Part shown: piece by piece, positions 42,701-52,591 of the stretch
Layout of the letters: each line of letters starts with the position of its first letter
Numbering within the stretch: the stretch's first letter is position 1
Assembly (NCBI GenBank): GCA_028710895.1
Contig: JAQTTH010000004.1
Span: forward strand, 124,001-188,000
DNA length: 64,000 bases
Reading direction: 5' to 3'
Source: Paludibacter sp.
GTDB taxonomy: Bacteria > Bacteroidota > Bacteroidia > Bacteroidales > Paludibacteraceae
Program-made: the position numbers and the translations under genes
The notes under the pieces: generated by a model
The model's database searches: none
What the model was told of the DNA's origin: nothing
What the model saw: the letters and a program-made list of their open reading frames with translations, nothing else

Positions 42701-45430
42701 TTAGTTTTTGATAAATTTCCGTGTAGTGAAATTCCCTGAGTTATTACTTAGTTTTAGCAAATAAAGTCCGTTATTGAAAGTTCCTGCGTCAAAAGTCCAA
42801 TCGGTAGTGGCCAACTGAGTTTTATAAATTGCTTGTCCGTCAATTTTATAAATGGTTAAGTTCGAAAAATCCTGCACATTTCGCACCGTCATTTGCCCGG
42901 ATACAGGATTTGGGAATAACTCTACCTGATTGGATGATGTTGGGTTTTCAGTTTTGGTTTGACTGTTGCTGTAGGAAGTGGTTATGCTAAAGTTATCAAA
43001 CAATACGTTGGAATTGAACACCCTTAAACCTACTTTACCATTAATAAACGGATTGGTATCTGTATAATTTATTTTCGGATTATTCATGTCATCAACATAT
43101 ATTTTGATGTTAGCACCTGTTGCTACGACTTTTATTGTGTACTTGGTATTCAGGGCGTAGGTTCCGCTTGCTGTTGCCAGTTGAGTCCAGTTGTAATTTT
43201 GTTTTCCCAAAACAATACCTGTGGCTGATAAAGTCACAAAATATCCCTGATAAAAATCAGTACCAAGTATTGGGTCGGTTCCGGCACCACCTAGTGCGGG
43301 ATTATTTACCCTGAAAATAATTCCGGCATTAATCACATCTTTATAAATAATATCGGTTTGAACCGTATAATCGCTCCAACTTGTATTACCCAGAGCTCTT
43401 TTTCCATATCCGCTGATTGATGCTTGCCCTCCAGTAACTGCCCACGTTCCATCAGTATAATTCCAATCCGAACTAAATGAGTTTGTGAATTCATCAGTTT
43501 TGGTTACAACAGAATTGTCCGCTTCTTCAATTTGCATTTTGTAAAAATCAAAATCACCGGTAACAGTTTCGACTTTCAGCGTTTGAAAACCGGAAGTCAA
43601 ACTAAGTCCTTTTACCGTAAATGTTTGCCATGTGTTCACACCACCCGTTGTAGGTAGTGTTATTGTGCCTGTCAGGTCGGTATTGCCTTGCCATATACGT
43701 ACCTGACTTGTTGCAGAAGTTGTTGCATAGCGTAGTCCCAGATTATAGATACCGGTCGATTTCACATTTACATTGTATTTGTACCATTCCCCGGTTTGAT
43801 TGGAAGTTATGGCAAATCCACCTTCGGAACAATCCCGAATATCTACATTGTCGTTTCGGATATATTTTCCACCCGTATTACCTGTTGTAAGGTCAGTGTA
43901 TCCGGTGCCTTCGCCGCCGTTGATGTAGTGTACTGCTTCAATGCTTCCCGGAACAGGTTTATAGATATCAAAAATACCCGAACCGTTCACTTTATTGCTG
44001 AATGCGATATATCCAAAATCAGCATGACTCCAGCTTGACATATATCCAACTTTACCTCCAGCCAAATTGCTTGTCAAAGCAGCTTTTTGCATGCCATCTA
44101 CAAAGAATTTATATGCTGCTCCTGATTTTTCGATACGTATATTGTGCCAAACATTGTAGTTGTAACCTGTTGGTAAAGTGTAGAATCTGGCAGTTTCCCA
44201 CACATTGTTCATAAGGAAATTTACTTCCAGCTGATTTGTATTGCTGTGAAGTACGGCTATACCGTAATTTTGTTCGTCGGTATAGCCAAACACTGCGCCA
44301 AAGCGAGCTTCAGTATTGTCGCGATGTTCCTCTTTAAGCGTGAATTCAGCACTGTAATTTTCACCTGTCGGTGTTGTGTAAAGTGCTTTATGCCATGTTT
44401 CGGTGGCTTCTGTGGAAATATCCTGAGTCAGATAATCTGAATTTACAATACTCCAGTTTCCTCCATTGGGCATCTCCCAGTTGGACCCAATAGTAGTGCG
44501 CGAAAAGAAATCGACCATATCGGCTTGTTGTATGCCTTGTTGTGCCCATGTGGTAGGTCCAAGCATGAGTAACTTATCGCCATTCCATGCAATCCGATCA
44601 AAATTTAATCGACGATAAGGGCCAACACCATAGTCTCCTGCCAAATTATGGTAACAGAAAATATAGCTGTCCAAATCCGGCCCAATAAATGCACTGCCAT
44701 GGCCCAGGCCTACGAACGAACCTTCTGATTTTATCAAAATAGGATTCTGTGCAGTTTGAGGGCTGAATGTGTTTACAGGCCCTACAGAGTTTTTGGCATA
44801 ATCAATCCGGTATCCTTTACTGATTACATGATTTCCTGTATACATCAGATAGTAAATGCCATTTCTTTTAAAAACACAAGGGCCTTCTGTCCAGTTGTTT
44901 CCCATGCGGGCATTGAGGTTGATATCGGCGCCTATAGTGGTTGGATTTGTCATTGCACAGCCCAGAATTCCGCTTCCATCTGCGTGGTAAAAATACCATT
45001 TCCCATCATCGTTGATAAAAACTGAACCGTCAATACTTTTACCGATATTGGCTGTTGCAACAGTAAAAGGACCGGTGGGACTTGTGGAGGTGAGAACATA
45101 ATGACCGCCACCCGCAGGAGAAGTGTACATGTAGAACATTCCATTTGAATAAACTACTTCAGGAGCGTAAGCACCCTTCGTAATTGCATCGCTGCTGCAT
45201 GTTATGGCTCCCGACCACGTAACAAAATCTTTTGTCGACCAGCATTTTACTCCGGTATTATTATCCTTTGTGCTGCAATACAGGTAATAAGTTCCACGGT
45301 ATTTCAATATATACGGGTCTCCAATACCATAAAGATACCATTCTCCACTCATAGTTAATGGATTTGTCCAGGTTTGAGAACTTGCCGCAAAGGTTATCGC
45401 CAAAAAGAATAAAATGATGATTTTTTTCAT
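42701..45430 (-). CDS. Secreted GH43 with CBM6 and T9SS sorting domain
   Basis: A 909-residue protein. Signal peptide 1-18. A GH43 propeller covers about 20-315 (GIGDPYILKYRGTYYLYCST holds the base Asp, SIDGSVFINDDGKWYFYHAD the second acid, NWTEGPCVFKRNGIYYLMYTG the Glu). A LamG/DUF1080-like sandwich covers about 320-480, CBM6 about 495-640 (GGKYIRNDNVDIRD, NVKSTGIYNLGLRYAT), and a second sandwich about 645-810. A T9SS C-terminal domain covers about 835-909 (VELFPNPVSGQMTV). Likely an alpha-L-arabinofuranosidase or beta-xylosidase on the cell surface. Confidence 0.9.
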   Translation of the reverse strand: MKKIIILFFLAITFAASSQTWTNPLTMSGEWYLYGIGDPYILKYRGTYYLYCSTKDNNTGVKCWSTKDFVTWSGAITCSSDAITKGAYAPEVVYSNGMFYMYTSPAGGGHYVLTSTSPTGPFTVATANIGKSIDGSVFINDDGKWYFYHADGSGILGCAMTNPTTIGADINLNARMGNNWTEGPCVFKRNGIYYLMYTGNHVISKGYRIDYAKNSVGPVNTFSPQTAQNPILIKSEGSFVGLGHGSAFIGPDLDSYIFCYHNLAGDYGVGPYRRLNFDRIAWNGDKLLMLGPTTWAQQGIQQADMVDFFSRTTIGSNWEMPNGGNWSIVNSDYLTQDISTEATETWHKALYTTPTGENYSAEFTLKEEHRDNTEARFGAVFGYTDEQNYGIAVLHSNTNQLEVNFLMNNVWETARFYTLPTGYNYNVWHNIRIEKSGAAYKFFVDGMQKAALTSNLAGGKVGYMSSWSHADFGYIAFSNKVNGSGIFDIYKPVPGSIEAVHYINGGEGTGYTDLTTGNTGGKYIRNDNVDIRDCSEGGFAITSNQTGEWYKYNVNVKSTGIYNLGLRYATTSATSQVRIWQGNTDLTGTITLPTTGGVNTWQTFTVKGLSLTSGFQTLKVETVTGDFDFYKMQIEEADNSVVTKTDEFTNSFSSDWNYTDGTWAVTGGQASISGYGKRALGNTSWSDYTVQTDIIYKDVINAGIIFRVNNPALGGAGTDPILGTDFYQGYFVTLSATGIVLGKQNYNWTQLATASGTYALNTKYTIKVVATGANIKIYVDDMNNPKINYTDTNPFINGKVGLRVFNSNVLFDNFSITTSYSNSQTKTENPTSSNQVELFPNPVSGQMTVRNVQDFSNLTIYKIDGQAIYKTQLATTDWTFDAGTFNNGLYLLKLSNNSGNFTTRKFIKN

Positions 45431-45554
45431 GTTTTTTATTTATACAACTGAATAATAGTAAGTTGTAAATGTAGGTACTATATTCTCATTTTTACACTAC
45501 AAATAGTCCAAATTACAGTAAAAAATGCTCAGATTTTAGATTTAAAATTAAAAA

Positions 45555-45593
45555 ATAGAATTTCATCAGGAATATTTCCTGATGAAATTCTAT
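45555..45593 (-). terminator. Intrinsic terminator inside the utilisation locus
   Basis: A perfect 18-bp stem (45555-45572 with 45576-45593), core atttcatcagg, 3-base loop, and T-rich sequence after it on the - strand. It lies just after the LamG gene and about 125 bases before the GH43-CBM6 gene, so it should reduce or stop read-through from the susCD transcript. Confidence 0.9.
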
Positions 45594-45608
45594 GCATATT
45601 GAACCAGA

Positions 45609-46556
45609 TTATTTGATAATGACTTTTTGTGTATAATTTGTATGGTTACTTTCAACTTTCACTAAGAACAAGCCTTTCCCAAAGGTAGTATTGCTAAGCT
45701 CACTAATTGATTTGTGACAAACTAAATCTCCAGCTATTCCATATACATTAACCATTGCATTGGCATCGGATTGTTTCAAAACGACGTTGATACGATTATT
45801 AGAAACTGAGATAGCAGGCTGGTTTTCGGCTTTTACTGCTGATACAGCACTCGCACCGTCTTTTGTGGAGTTGTAAAGTGCTATAACTTCAGTTTGTGTC
45901 AATGCTCTTTTGAAAACGCGTAAATCGCTTAATGCACCTTTCCATAATGCGTCTGGCCAAAAACTTTTTCCTAAAGCATTTTGAGTATCATTCAGTGTCT
46001 CAATTTTACGGGTAAATCCATTGTCAGCGAATATCTGTTTATCATTGTGGTAAAAAATGATTGAATCGCTTTTGATAACAACCACAGAATAGTTCCATTG
46101 ATTCAGTTGTATATTCAAATCTGCTGGATCTACATCAAGATCGTACCATGGTCCGGCAGGGTCTGATAAAGTGAAACGATAGAAATTTTGGAACGGAGCT
46201 GCTGCTCCATTTACTGGTATTAACATCATTACGTCTTTAGGTTCAGTTTGATCTCCATTTCCAAACGAATAAATGCGTGCCCATGGCTGAATTGCATCCA
46301 TGCGCCACCATAGAGCTATAGTTATAGCAGTATTGCCGGAAATAAACTGAGGTAGGTTTGCGTATGAGCTACCGTCGAATGTTGCCACACTGCCCCTGAC
46401 TACGTCATTTTGAAATGTTACACCATGATTTGTTCCATTCTTTCCACCTTTAATGTCGTTAAAGTCGGTTTTTAATGGCCATTGATAATCTTGTGCCATC
46501 ATAAATTGAGCACAAAAGATGGTGCACAATAAAAGGAAAATGTTTCTGTTCTTCAT
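45609..46556 (-). CDS. LamG-domain T9SS protein in the SusE/SGBP position
   Basis: A 315-residue exported protein: signal peptide 1-21, one LamG/concanavalin-like jelly roll (about 24-235; GKNGTNHGVTFQNDVVRGS, FDGSSYANLPQF, WKGALSDLRVFKRALTQTEV) and a C-terminal sorting domain (about 245-315, ending KVIIK). No catalytic motif is seen. It follows susD by 36 bases, where surface glycan-binding lipoproteins normally sit, but it has no lipobox. I infer a carbohydrate-binding surface protein delivered by T9SS. Confidence 0.8.
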   Translation of the reverse strand: MKNRNIFLLLCTIFCAQFMMAQDYQWPLKTDFNDIKGGKNGTNHGVTFQNDVVRGSVATFDGSSYANLPQFISGNTAITIALWWRMDAIQPWARIYSFGNGDQTEPKDVMMLIPVNGAAAPFQNFYRFTLSDPAGPWYDLDVDPADLNIQLNQWNYSVVVIKSDSIIFYHNDKQIFADNGFTRKIETLNDTQNALGKSFWPDALWKGALSDLRVFKRALTQTEVIALYNSTKDGASAVSAVKAENQPAISVSNNRINVVLKQSDANAMVNVYGIAGDLVCHKSISELSNTTFGKGLFLVKVESNHTNYTQKVIIK

Positions 46557-46592
46557 AATAAATAAATTTAAATGTTAGTAATAAAAATAGAG

Positions 46593-48206
46593 TTAATAAT
46601 TAGCATTTTGTTCAAGATATTCGTTATTATCAACTTCATATTGAGGCATTGGCAACACTTGATGTTTCCCCAAAATGAAATTCGAAAAATCAGCATCTCT
46701 GGTTTTTAGTTCATCAATGCCTTCCTGAGTTTCCAACAGTCCCCAGCGTTTTATGTCAATCCAGCGAACTGATTCAAGACACAGCTCCAGAGCACGTTCC
46801 ATTTGAAGTCTTTTCAGAAATAAAGTTTTGTCAGAAGCGGCTGCGGCAATTTCGGGTACGGGGCTATCAGCCATTTTTGTATGGTTTGTGCTTGGGCGTG
46901 TACGAACTATATCAACATATTTCACTGCGTTTGGTAAATCATTCAATTGCGCCAGACATTCGGAATAACTAAGTAGCACATCGGAATAGCGTATTACTCT
47001 ATAGTTTATAGGTGAATAGTAATCTGTTACCGTTTTGAAATAATCATCGCCGTATTTGCGGAAGAAACATTCTGTTTTTAACCAGGTAGATTTCCATTTT
47101 GAAATAGTACCTGCAAAGAGTTTCTCTGTCGGAAAATCTTTAAATATGTCTGGATAAATTAAACTTACACGTAACCGGTCGTCAATGGTTTTTCCGTTAA
47201 CCGATACATCTTTGGTTGGTTCTTTTTTGTATTCAGTAATCAACCAGGTACGTGGTTGTCCGTCACACCAACCAATACCTCTTGGAGCAAAAAATTGTGA
47301 CCGGGTATTTCCCAAAGTCATGTATGGGACATCATCGTCAAGCATACTTCCGTTGTTCCTATCCATTTCTTTTTGGCTGACAGCAGAAAACTGAATCTCG
47401 AAAACCGACTCAATATTATTTTCTTTGTAATGTGTGAAGTTATCGAAATAGTTTGCCATAAGTCCGTAATACTGTTTGCCATCACCTTCTACAAGCCAAT
47501 AGAAGGCATCTTTAGCCTTTTGCCACTCGTGCATTTGCATATAGGTTTTTCCCAGCAGAGCATAAGCTGCCCCTTTTGTTATCCTCCCTTTATCAATTTC
47601 GTTCCATTCGACAGGTAAATCAACAATGGCTTCATTCAAATCTTTAATAACCATTGCATTCAAACTGTCTGTATTTGCAACTTTATATAAATCGCCCGGG
47701 TTTGAGGGTTTCAATACTATCTCGGCTTGACCAAAGAGAACATTCAGCGTAAAATAGTTGAAAGCACGAATAAACTTAGCTTGAGCTATGAATTGCTTAA
47801 TTTGTGTGCGTTCATCTTCGGTTTTCACTGCAATATTGGGACTGTAAGTAATTACTTGATTGGCTTCAAAAATTTGTTTATAAGCCGATTTATAGATAAG
47901 CGATCCTCCTTGTATGAAGTTGTAGTTGCTGTATTTGAATTTTGTCCAATCAGACAAATCTGTCCAGGGACTATTGCTATAACCCTCGTCCGAGCTCAAA
48001 TCATATCTGAAATAAATCCAACGTCCCCAGTTTCCCGGGCGTGTAAATTGTGAATAAGTAGCTGTCAATCCTTGTTTTGCTTCATCAACTGTTTTCCAAT
48101 AATTGGCTACAGTTGGTACATTAGGGTCTGTCAAATTCAACCCGTTTTCGCTACATGAAAACAAGGATGCTATAATTATAACCGGAAGTATTATTCTTTT
48201 TAACAT
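46593..48206 (-). CDS. SusD/RagB-family glycan-binding lipoprotein
   Basis: A 537-residue lipoprotein (lipobox SLFSC, C18) that caps the SusC channel and binds oligosaccharide. Family features are YWKTVDEAKQGLTATYSQF at the start, the TPR-like core AQAKFIRAFNYFTLNVLFG, ALLGKTYMQM, YRVIRYSDVLLSYSECLAQL, and LQMERALELCLESVRWIDIKRWG near the end. It begins 13 bases after susC on the same strand. Confidence 0.95.
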   Translation of the reverse strand: MLKRIILPVIIIASLFSCSENGLNLTDPNVPTVANYWKTVDEAKQGLTATYSQFTRPGNWGRWIYFRYDLSSDEGYSNSPWTDLSDWTKFKYSNYNFIQGGSLIYKSAYKQIFEANQVITYSPNIAVKTEDERTQIKQFIAQAKFIRAFNYFTLNVLFGQAEIVLKPSNPGDLYKVANTDSLNAMVIKDLNEAIVDLPVEWNEIDKGRITKGAAYALLGKTYMQMHEWQKAKDAFYWLVEGDGKQYYGLMANYFDNFTHYKENNIESVFEIQFSAVSQKEMDRNNGSMLDDDVPYMTLGNTRSQFFAPRGIGWCDGQPRTWLITEYKKEPTKDVSVNGKTIDDRLRVSLIYPDIFKDFPTEKLFAGTISKWKSTWLKTECFFRKYGDDYFKTVTDYYSPINYRVIRYSDVLLSYSECLAQLNDLPNAVKYVDIVRTRPSTNHTKMADSPVPEIAAAASDKTLFLKRLQMERALELCLESVRWIDIKRWGLLETQEGIDELKTRDADFSNFILGKHQVLPMPQYEVDNNEYLEQNANY

Positions 48207-48219
48207 GATAGAAGTATTA

Positions 48220-51200
48220 TTAGAAGGTTACATTAATTGTGAACAAGTAAGATTTTGGTGTTGGGTATGATACTCCGTCAACTCCAAACTCAAGTTTGTA
48301 ATTGTTTTGAAATTCCGGATCCAATCCTGTGTATTTGGTGAATGTGTGAAAGTTTTGAGCCGAAATTGCAATTCGGGCACTTTCAATATTCTTGTAGATT
48401 TTTTTGATTGGAATATTATACCCTAAGGCTAATTGCTGGATTTTAAAGAATGATCCGTCCTCAAGCCATATATCATAAACCGGCTTCACATTTCTGTCAT
48501 CGGCATACAATAATCTAGGCATTGTTGTATTTGTATTTTCAGCAGTCCATGGATTTATTCCTTTTACATAATTGGAGTTATCTGCGAATCGTTCGGTAAG
48601 AGCCCGGTATCCATTCCATATTTTTTGCCCAAATGCTCCGAACCCCTGTAATGAAAAATCAAGGTTTTTGTATGATGCGCTTAGATTCAATCCAGCCTCT
48701 AATACTGGCCAGGGACTTCCCGCTATTTGACGGTCACCCGCTTCCGAAATAATACCATCATCGTTATAATCAACGAGACGAAGGTCGCCTGGTTTTGCGT
48801 TGGGTTGAATGACAACGCCTGTTGAATTTACATGCTGCTGTACCTCTTCAGCTGTTTGGAAAATCCCATCGCTCTTTATCAAATAGAACATTGCCAGAGG
48901 TTGATTAATAGTTGTTTTACATAAACCGGTAGTAATAGACTGATCGAAATAAGGCAAATCAAGAACTTTATTTTTGAGTTTAGTGAAATTTGCCGATACA
49001 GAGTATTTAAAATCTCCTATTTTATCATTCCAGTTAATTTCTAACTCAACTCCACGATTTTCAAGGGTTCCGGCGTTAACCCAGGGATCTCCACCATCGT
49101 TTCCGGTAGCCAGCAAGATTGGATAATTCAGTAACACATCTTCGGTTCTGGCAATAAAGTAGTCACCCGAAATCTGTAATCTGTTCTTGAAAAAACCTAA
49201 TTCTGCTCCCAGATTTGTAATTTTTTTAGTTTCCCAGGTCAAATTACTATTTGCCAATTGACGTTGAGTAGCTCCTGCTTGCAAATTGTCGGCGCCGAAA
49301 GTATATAACGGATAGGTGGTTAGCTTCCCACTGTAGTCGTATAATCCGGATAATGCACCCCAGTTTGCAATTGCAGAGTTACCTAATGCTCCGTAGTTAG
49401 CTTTTAGTTTCAAGTTGCTCACAAAAGGTACATTAAAGAACTTTTCGTTACTAACTATCCAGCCTAAAGCTACCGAAGGGAAGTATCCAACTCTCAATGC
49501 CTTTGAAAATTGCGAAGAAGCATCCCTGCGAATTGATAAACTAACGAGATATCTGTTGTCATAATCATAATTTAAACGACTGAAATATGATCGTAAGCTA
49601 AGAGCCCCTTTAAGCGGATTAATAACAGTTGTGTCGGCATTTGTTGCGTCAAGAATTTTTAAACCACTATCATCCCAAGACGTGAAACCTTTAATTTCAG
49701 TTGATTTCCAAAAATAATTCTGATCCTGACGACTTGCACCAAGCATTAAATTAAATGTATGATCCTCTATCTTTTTGTCGATTGTTATGAAATTTTCTAA
49801 AAGAATTGACTGATACCGTGCGTGAAAATCGTAATATTTGTTTGGTTCATAGGGTTGATTCAGCGTCCAGTTTCCAACTGTCCTATACTGATTGCTTCCA
49901 TCAATGCTTGTTTCATAACCGAAGCTAGCCCGATACTTTAACCAACTGGTGATTTGTGCTTCACCATATACTGTGCCTCTGATACGGGTGTTTCTGTTTT
50001 CGATTCGAGATAAGTTCTGAACGGCTATTGAATTTGTTCCAAATGTTCGTGCTCGAGCTTCGTCACCATATCCAAATCCACCAACATGTGACGTGTCGTA
50101 TACGGCCATATCAGGAGTCATTCGAATTGCATCGGTCAACGGATTGCCACTTGAAGAAGGCGTTACCTGTGTTTTAGTAATTGCAACTTTTTCGCCAACT
50201 AAAAATTTACCGGATTTATACTCGGTATTCACGCGTAAACTGTATCGATCAAGATTGGTTCCGATGCTTGTGCCTTTTATATTGAAATAATTGCCTGATA
50301 CTAAGTAGTTAAACTTTGAAGTTGCTCCTGAGATATCAAGATTGACATCTTTAGAAAAACCTCGTTTCAATATCTCTTTTTCCCAGTTTGTACTATTTTT
50401 ATAGTGATTTTGAGGTGTTAATCCGGCATTTTTATATGCCATGTCGTTATATTTAAAGAATTCGGTGGTATCCATTAAATTTAACCCGGGCAAAATATCC
50501 ATCCCTATTTTTGAGGAGAAGTTTACACGTGGATGACCTAGTTGCCCTTTTTTAGTTGTGATAATAATAACCCCATTGGCTGCGCGATTACCGTATATGG
50601 CAGCTGTAGAAGCATCTTTCAGAATTTGAACCGATGCTATATCATTCACATTTAAATCTCTTATTCCACCAATGGTTATCTGATCATCGATAATATACAA
50701 TGGTTCACCATTCCCAAAGTTACCGATACCACGGATCTGAACTGTTGGTTCGGCACCAATTGATCCGTTCGATCGTATTTTTACACCCGAAGCCAGACCT
50801 TGAATTGCATCTCCAACCGAAAGAGCACTTGTGTTTTTTATAGCGTCCGGCTTAATTACCGACATAGCTCCTGTGAGATCTTTCTTTTTAATTGAGCCAT
50901 AGCCAATCACAACTAACTCATCAAGAGTTCTATCCGATTGAACCAGTGTTACATTTAATTCCTTACTTTTACCAACTTCTATTGTTTGTGGTTGGTAACC
51001 TACCATAGAAAATGTTAGTGCCTCGTTAGCGGAAGCTGCTATTGTAAATTTACCATTGCTATCGGAGATTGTACCTCTGTTTGTGTTTTTTATAAATATA
51101 CTTACACCTGGAATTGTTTCACCCGAAACGTCTCGAACTGCTCCTGAAACTTGTACTCTGTTCCCAATTCCGATTGCTGCGTTAACTGTATTGTTTTGCC

Positions 51201-51288
51201 CCATTGCAACATTTACTGTAAATGCTAGAAAAAGTGCGAAAAACAATTTCAGTTTAATTCGTGTAATTAAGTAATTCTTGTGATTCAT
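48220..51288 (-). CDS. SusC/RagA-family TonB-dependent transporter
   Basis: A 1022-residue outer-membrane transporter for oligosaccharides. The signal peptide ends near residue 30. A carboxypeptidase-regulatory-like domain (about 38-115; VSGAVRDVSGETIPGVSIFIKN in parts) leads to the TonB box/plug region (about 120-240; ELVVIGYGSIKKKDLTGA, with QIRGIGNFG and YGNRAANGVIIITTKKG). A beta-barrel follows to the C-terminus, ending in the aromatic NVTF. Energy would come through TonB/ExbBD encoded elsewhere. It probably has a promoter at 51305-51312 in addition to read-through from GH43. Confidence 0.96.
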   Translation of the reverse strand: MNHKNYLITRIKLKLFFALFLAFTVNVAMGQNNTVNAAIGIGNRVQVSGAVRDVSGETIPGVSIFIKNTNRGTISDSNGKFTIAASANEALTFSMVGYQPQTIEVGKSKELNVTLVQSDRTLDELVVIGYGSIKKKDLTGAMSVIKPDAIKNTSALSVGDAIQGLASGVKIRSNGSIGAEPTVQIRGIGNFGNGEPLYIIDDQITIGGIRDLNVNDIASVQILKDASTAAIYGNRAANGVIIITTKKGQLGHPRVNFSSKIGMDILPGLNLMDTTEFFKYNDMAYKNAGLTPQNHYKNSTNWEKEILKRGFSKDVNLDISGATSKFNYLVSGNYFNIKGTSIGTNLDRYSLRVNTEYKSGKFLVGEKVAITKTQVTPSSSGNPLTDAIRMTPDMAVYDTSHVGGFGYGDEARARTFGTNSIAVQNLSRIENRNTRIRGTVYGEAQITSWLKYRASFGYETSIDGSNQYRTVGNWTLNQPYEPNKYYDFHARYQSILLENFITIDKKIEDHTFNLMLGASRQDQNYFWKSTEIKGFTSWDDSGLKILDATNADTTVINPLKGALSLRSYFSRLNYDYDNRYLVSLSIRRDASSQFSKALRVGYFPSVALGWIVSNEKFFNVPFVSNLKLKANYGALGNSAIANWGALSGLYDYSGKLTTYPLYTFGADNLQAGATQRQLANSNLTWETKKITNLGAELGFFKNRLQISGDYFIARTEDVLLNYPILLATGNDGGDPWVNAGTLENRGVELEINWNDKIGDFKYSVSANFTKLKNKVLDLPYFDQSITTGLCKTTINQPLAMFYLIKSDGIFQTAEEVQQHVNSTGVVIQPNAKPGDLRLVDYNDDGIISEAGDRQIAGSPWPVLEAGLNLSASYKNLDFSLQGFGAFGQKIWNGYRALTERFADNSNYVKGINPWTAENTNTTMPRLLYADDRNVKPVYDIWLEDGSFFKIQQLALGYNIPIKKIYKNIESARIAISAQNFHTFTKYTGLDPEFQNNYKLEFGVDGVSYPTPKSYLFTINVTF

Positions 51289-51304
51289 AATGTATAAGTT
51301 TTAT

Positions 51305-51312
51305 CAAAATTA
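51305..51312 (-). promoter_or_regulatory. -7 element for susC
   Basis: On the - strand TAATTTTG, 17-24 bases upstream of the susC ATG and inside the 47-base GH43-susC gap. The leader would be very short; consensus match only. Confidence 0.3.
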
Positions 51313-51335
51313 TAGGTGTTTAAACTACGTGAATT

Positions 51336-52343
51336 TTATTTGAACGAATTTATTAGATAGGGTATTTGAAGTGTTTTTTTGTCAACTACTACATCATCAA
51401 TACCCGTCATTGAGTTTTTGACGAATCGTAATCCGATTATAAGTGTTTGTCTCGGAGTTGGGATAGAGTCGTTATGGTGGGCATGAAATACATATTGATA
51501 ATTCCCGGCTTTGTCCTTGAATAAATCTCCGTGTCCGGTACCGTTACGACCGATTAACTCTCTATTTATTATCGGATTGTTACCAGATTTTTTCCAGGGG
51601 CCCATTGGAGATTTGGAGGTTGCATATCCCACCGCATAGTCGATATTTCTAAAATCGTTGGCAGAATAGAACAAGTAATATGTTCCATTATGTTTTATAA
51701 CGGTTGGTCCCTCCGAAATCGGAGGCGCAGGTACTCTTTTTGTATCCTCCCAACCATCTTCGGCGGTGATACATTCTTTAAGGGTTTCGGTTTTAATGCC
51801 CGAGAAATCGTCCTTAAATTCAGCTACAAATATTTTATTTCCACCACCTAGTCTGACGTGATAAAGGTATTTCTTTCCGTCCTCGTCGAAAAAGAGATAA
51901 GGATCAATTTGTTTTGTGTTGCTTGGGAGTGAGGTCACATTTTGTTGTATAAATTGACCATAAGGCGAATTGCTTTCTGCTAGAGCTATATTTTCGTTAG
52001 CTGTATATAGCATAAAGAATTTTTTGTTGTAGGAGAATATTTGCGGAGCCCAAAAGCCTGTTGACCCAAAAGTATGGCTACCTTTTGTCAGGGCATAACC
52101 TTTATATTTGTTTTGTTTGGGTTTCTCCCAACTTTTCAAATCTTTTGATACTAAAACCGGAAACCCCGTTTCTGTTTGTGATCCATCGTCGGTTCCATAC
52201 AAATAGTAAAGATTATTGTAATAAAAGATGGTTGGGTCGGCTATGTAGATTGCTTCCCTTTTTTGTGCTGATTTAGCCCCGGAAAAATTAAATGGGAAAA
52301 CCAATACTGCTAATAGAATAATTATTCTAGTTGACATTTTCAT
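51336..52343 (-). CDS. Glycoside hydrolase family 43-like, first gene of the locus
   Basis: A 335-residue exported enzyme (M1 or M3 start; signal peptide to about residue 23). GH43 propeller motifs are YIADPTIFYYNNLYYLYGTDDG (base Asp), FWAPQIFSYNKKFFMLYTA, QIDPYLFFDEDGKKYLYHVR (second acid) and SEGPTVIKHNGTYYLFYSAN (Glu). The specificity is probably arabinofuranoside or xyloside. It is transcribed toward susC and starts opposite the hybrid regulator gene, so the two diverge from a 248-base region holding both promoters. Confidence 0.88.
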   Translation of the reverse strand: MKMSTRIIILLAVLVFPFNFSGAKSAQKREAIYIADPTIFYYNNLYYLYGTDDGSQTETGFPVLVSKDLKSWEKPKQNKYKGYALTKGSHTFGSTGFWAPQIFSYNKKFFMLYTANENIALAESNSPYGQFIQQNVTSLPSNTKQIDPYLFFDEDGKKYLYHVRLGGGNKIFVAEFKDDFSGIKTETLKECITAEDGWEDTKRVPAPPISEGPTVIKHNGTYYLFYSANDFRNIDYAVGYATSKSPMGPWKKSGNNPIINRELIGRNGTGHGDLFKDKAGNYQYVFHAHHNDSIPTPRQTLIIGLRFVKNSMTGIDDVVVDKKTLQIPYLINSFK

Positions 52344-52388
52344 TTTGCATTAAACAGGTTATCAAACTCACCTTGAGTTTTTGTTCTG

Positions 52389-52396
52389 CAAATCTA
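52389..52396 (-). promoter_or_regulatory. -7 element for the GH43-susCD transcript
   Basis: On the - strand TAGATTTG, about 46 bases upstream of the GH43 ATG. The regulator's AraC-type domain would be expected to bind in 52397-52590; no clear repeat was picked out there. A weaker TATCTTTA at 52537-52544 could serve the regulator on the + strand. Confidence 0.4.
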
Positions 52397-52591
52397 ATGG
52401 CAATAGATTTCTTTCTATGAAACATTAATATCAATTTATGGAACAAACGTACGAAAAACACCAATATTTTTCATGTTTTGTACACCCGTTGCATTTGATG
52501 ATTAATTCGTTGTATAAAATTTCAGCGCAAATCAGTTATCTTTACACTTAATATAAATTGAATACATAAACTCAAAAAAATCACGTTGAAA

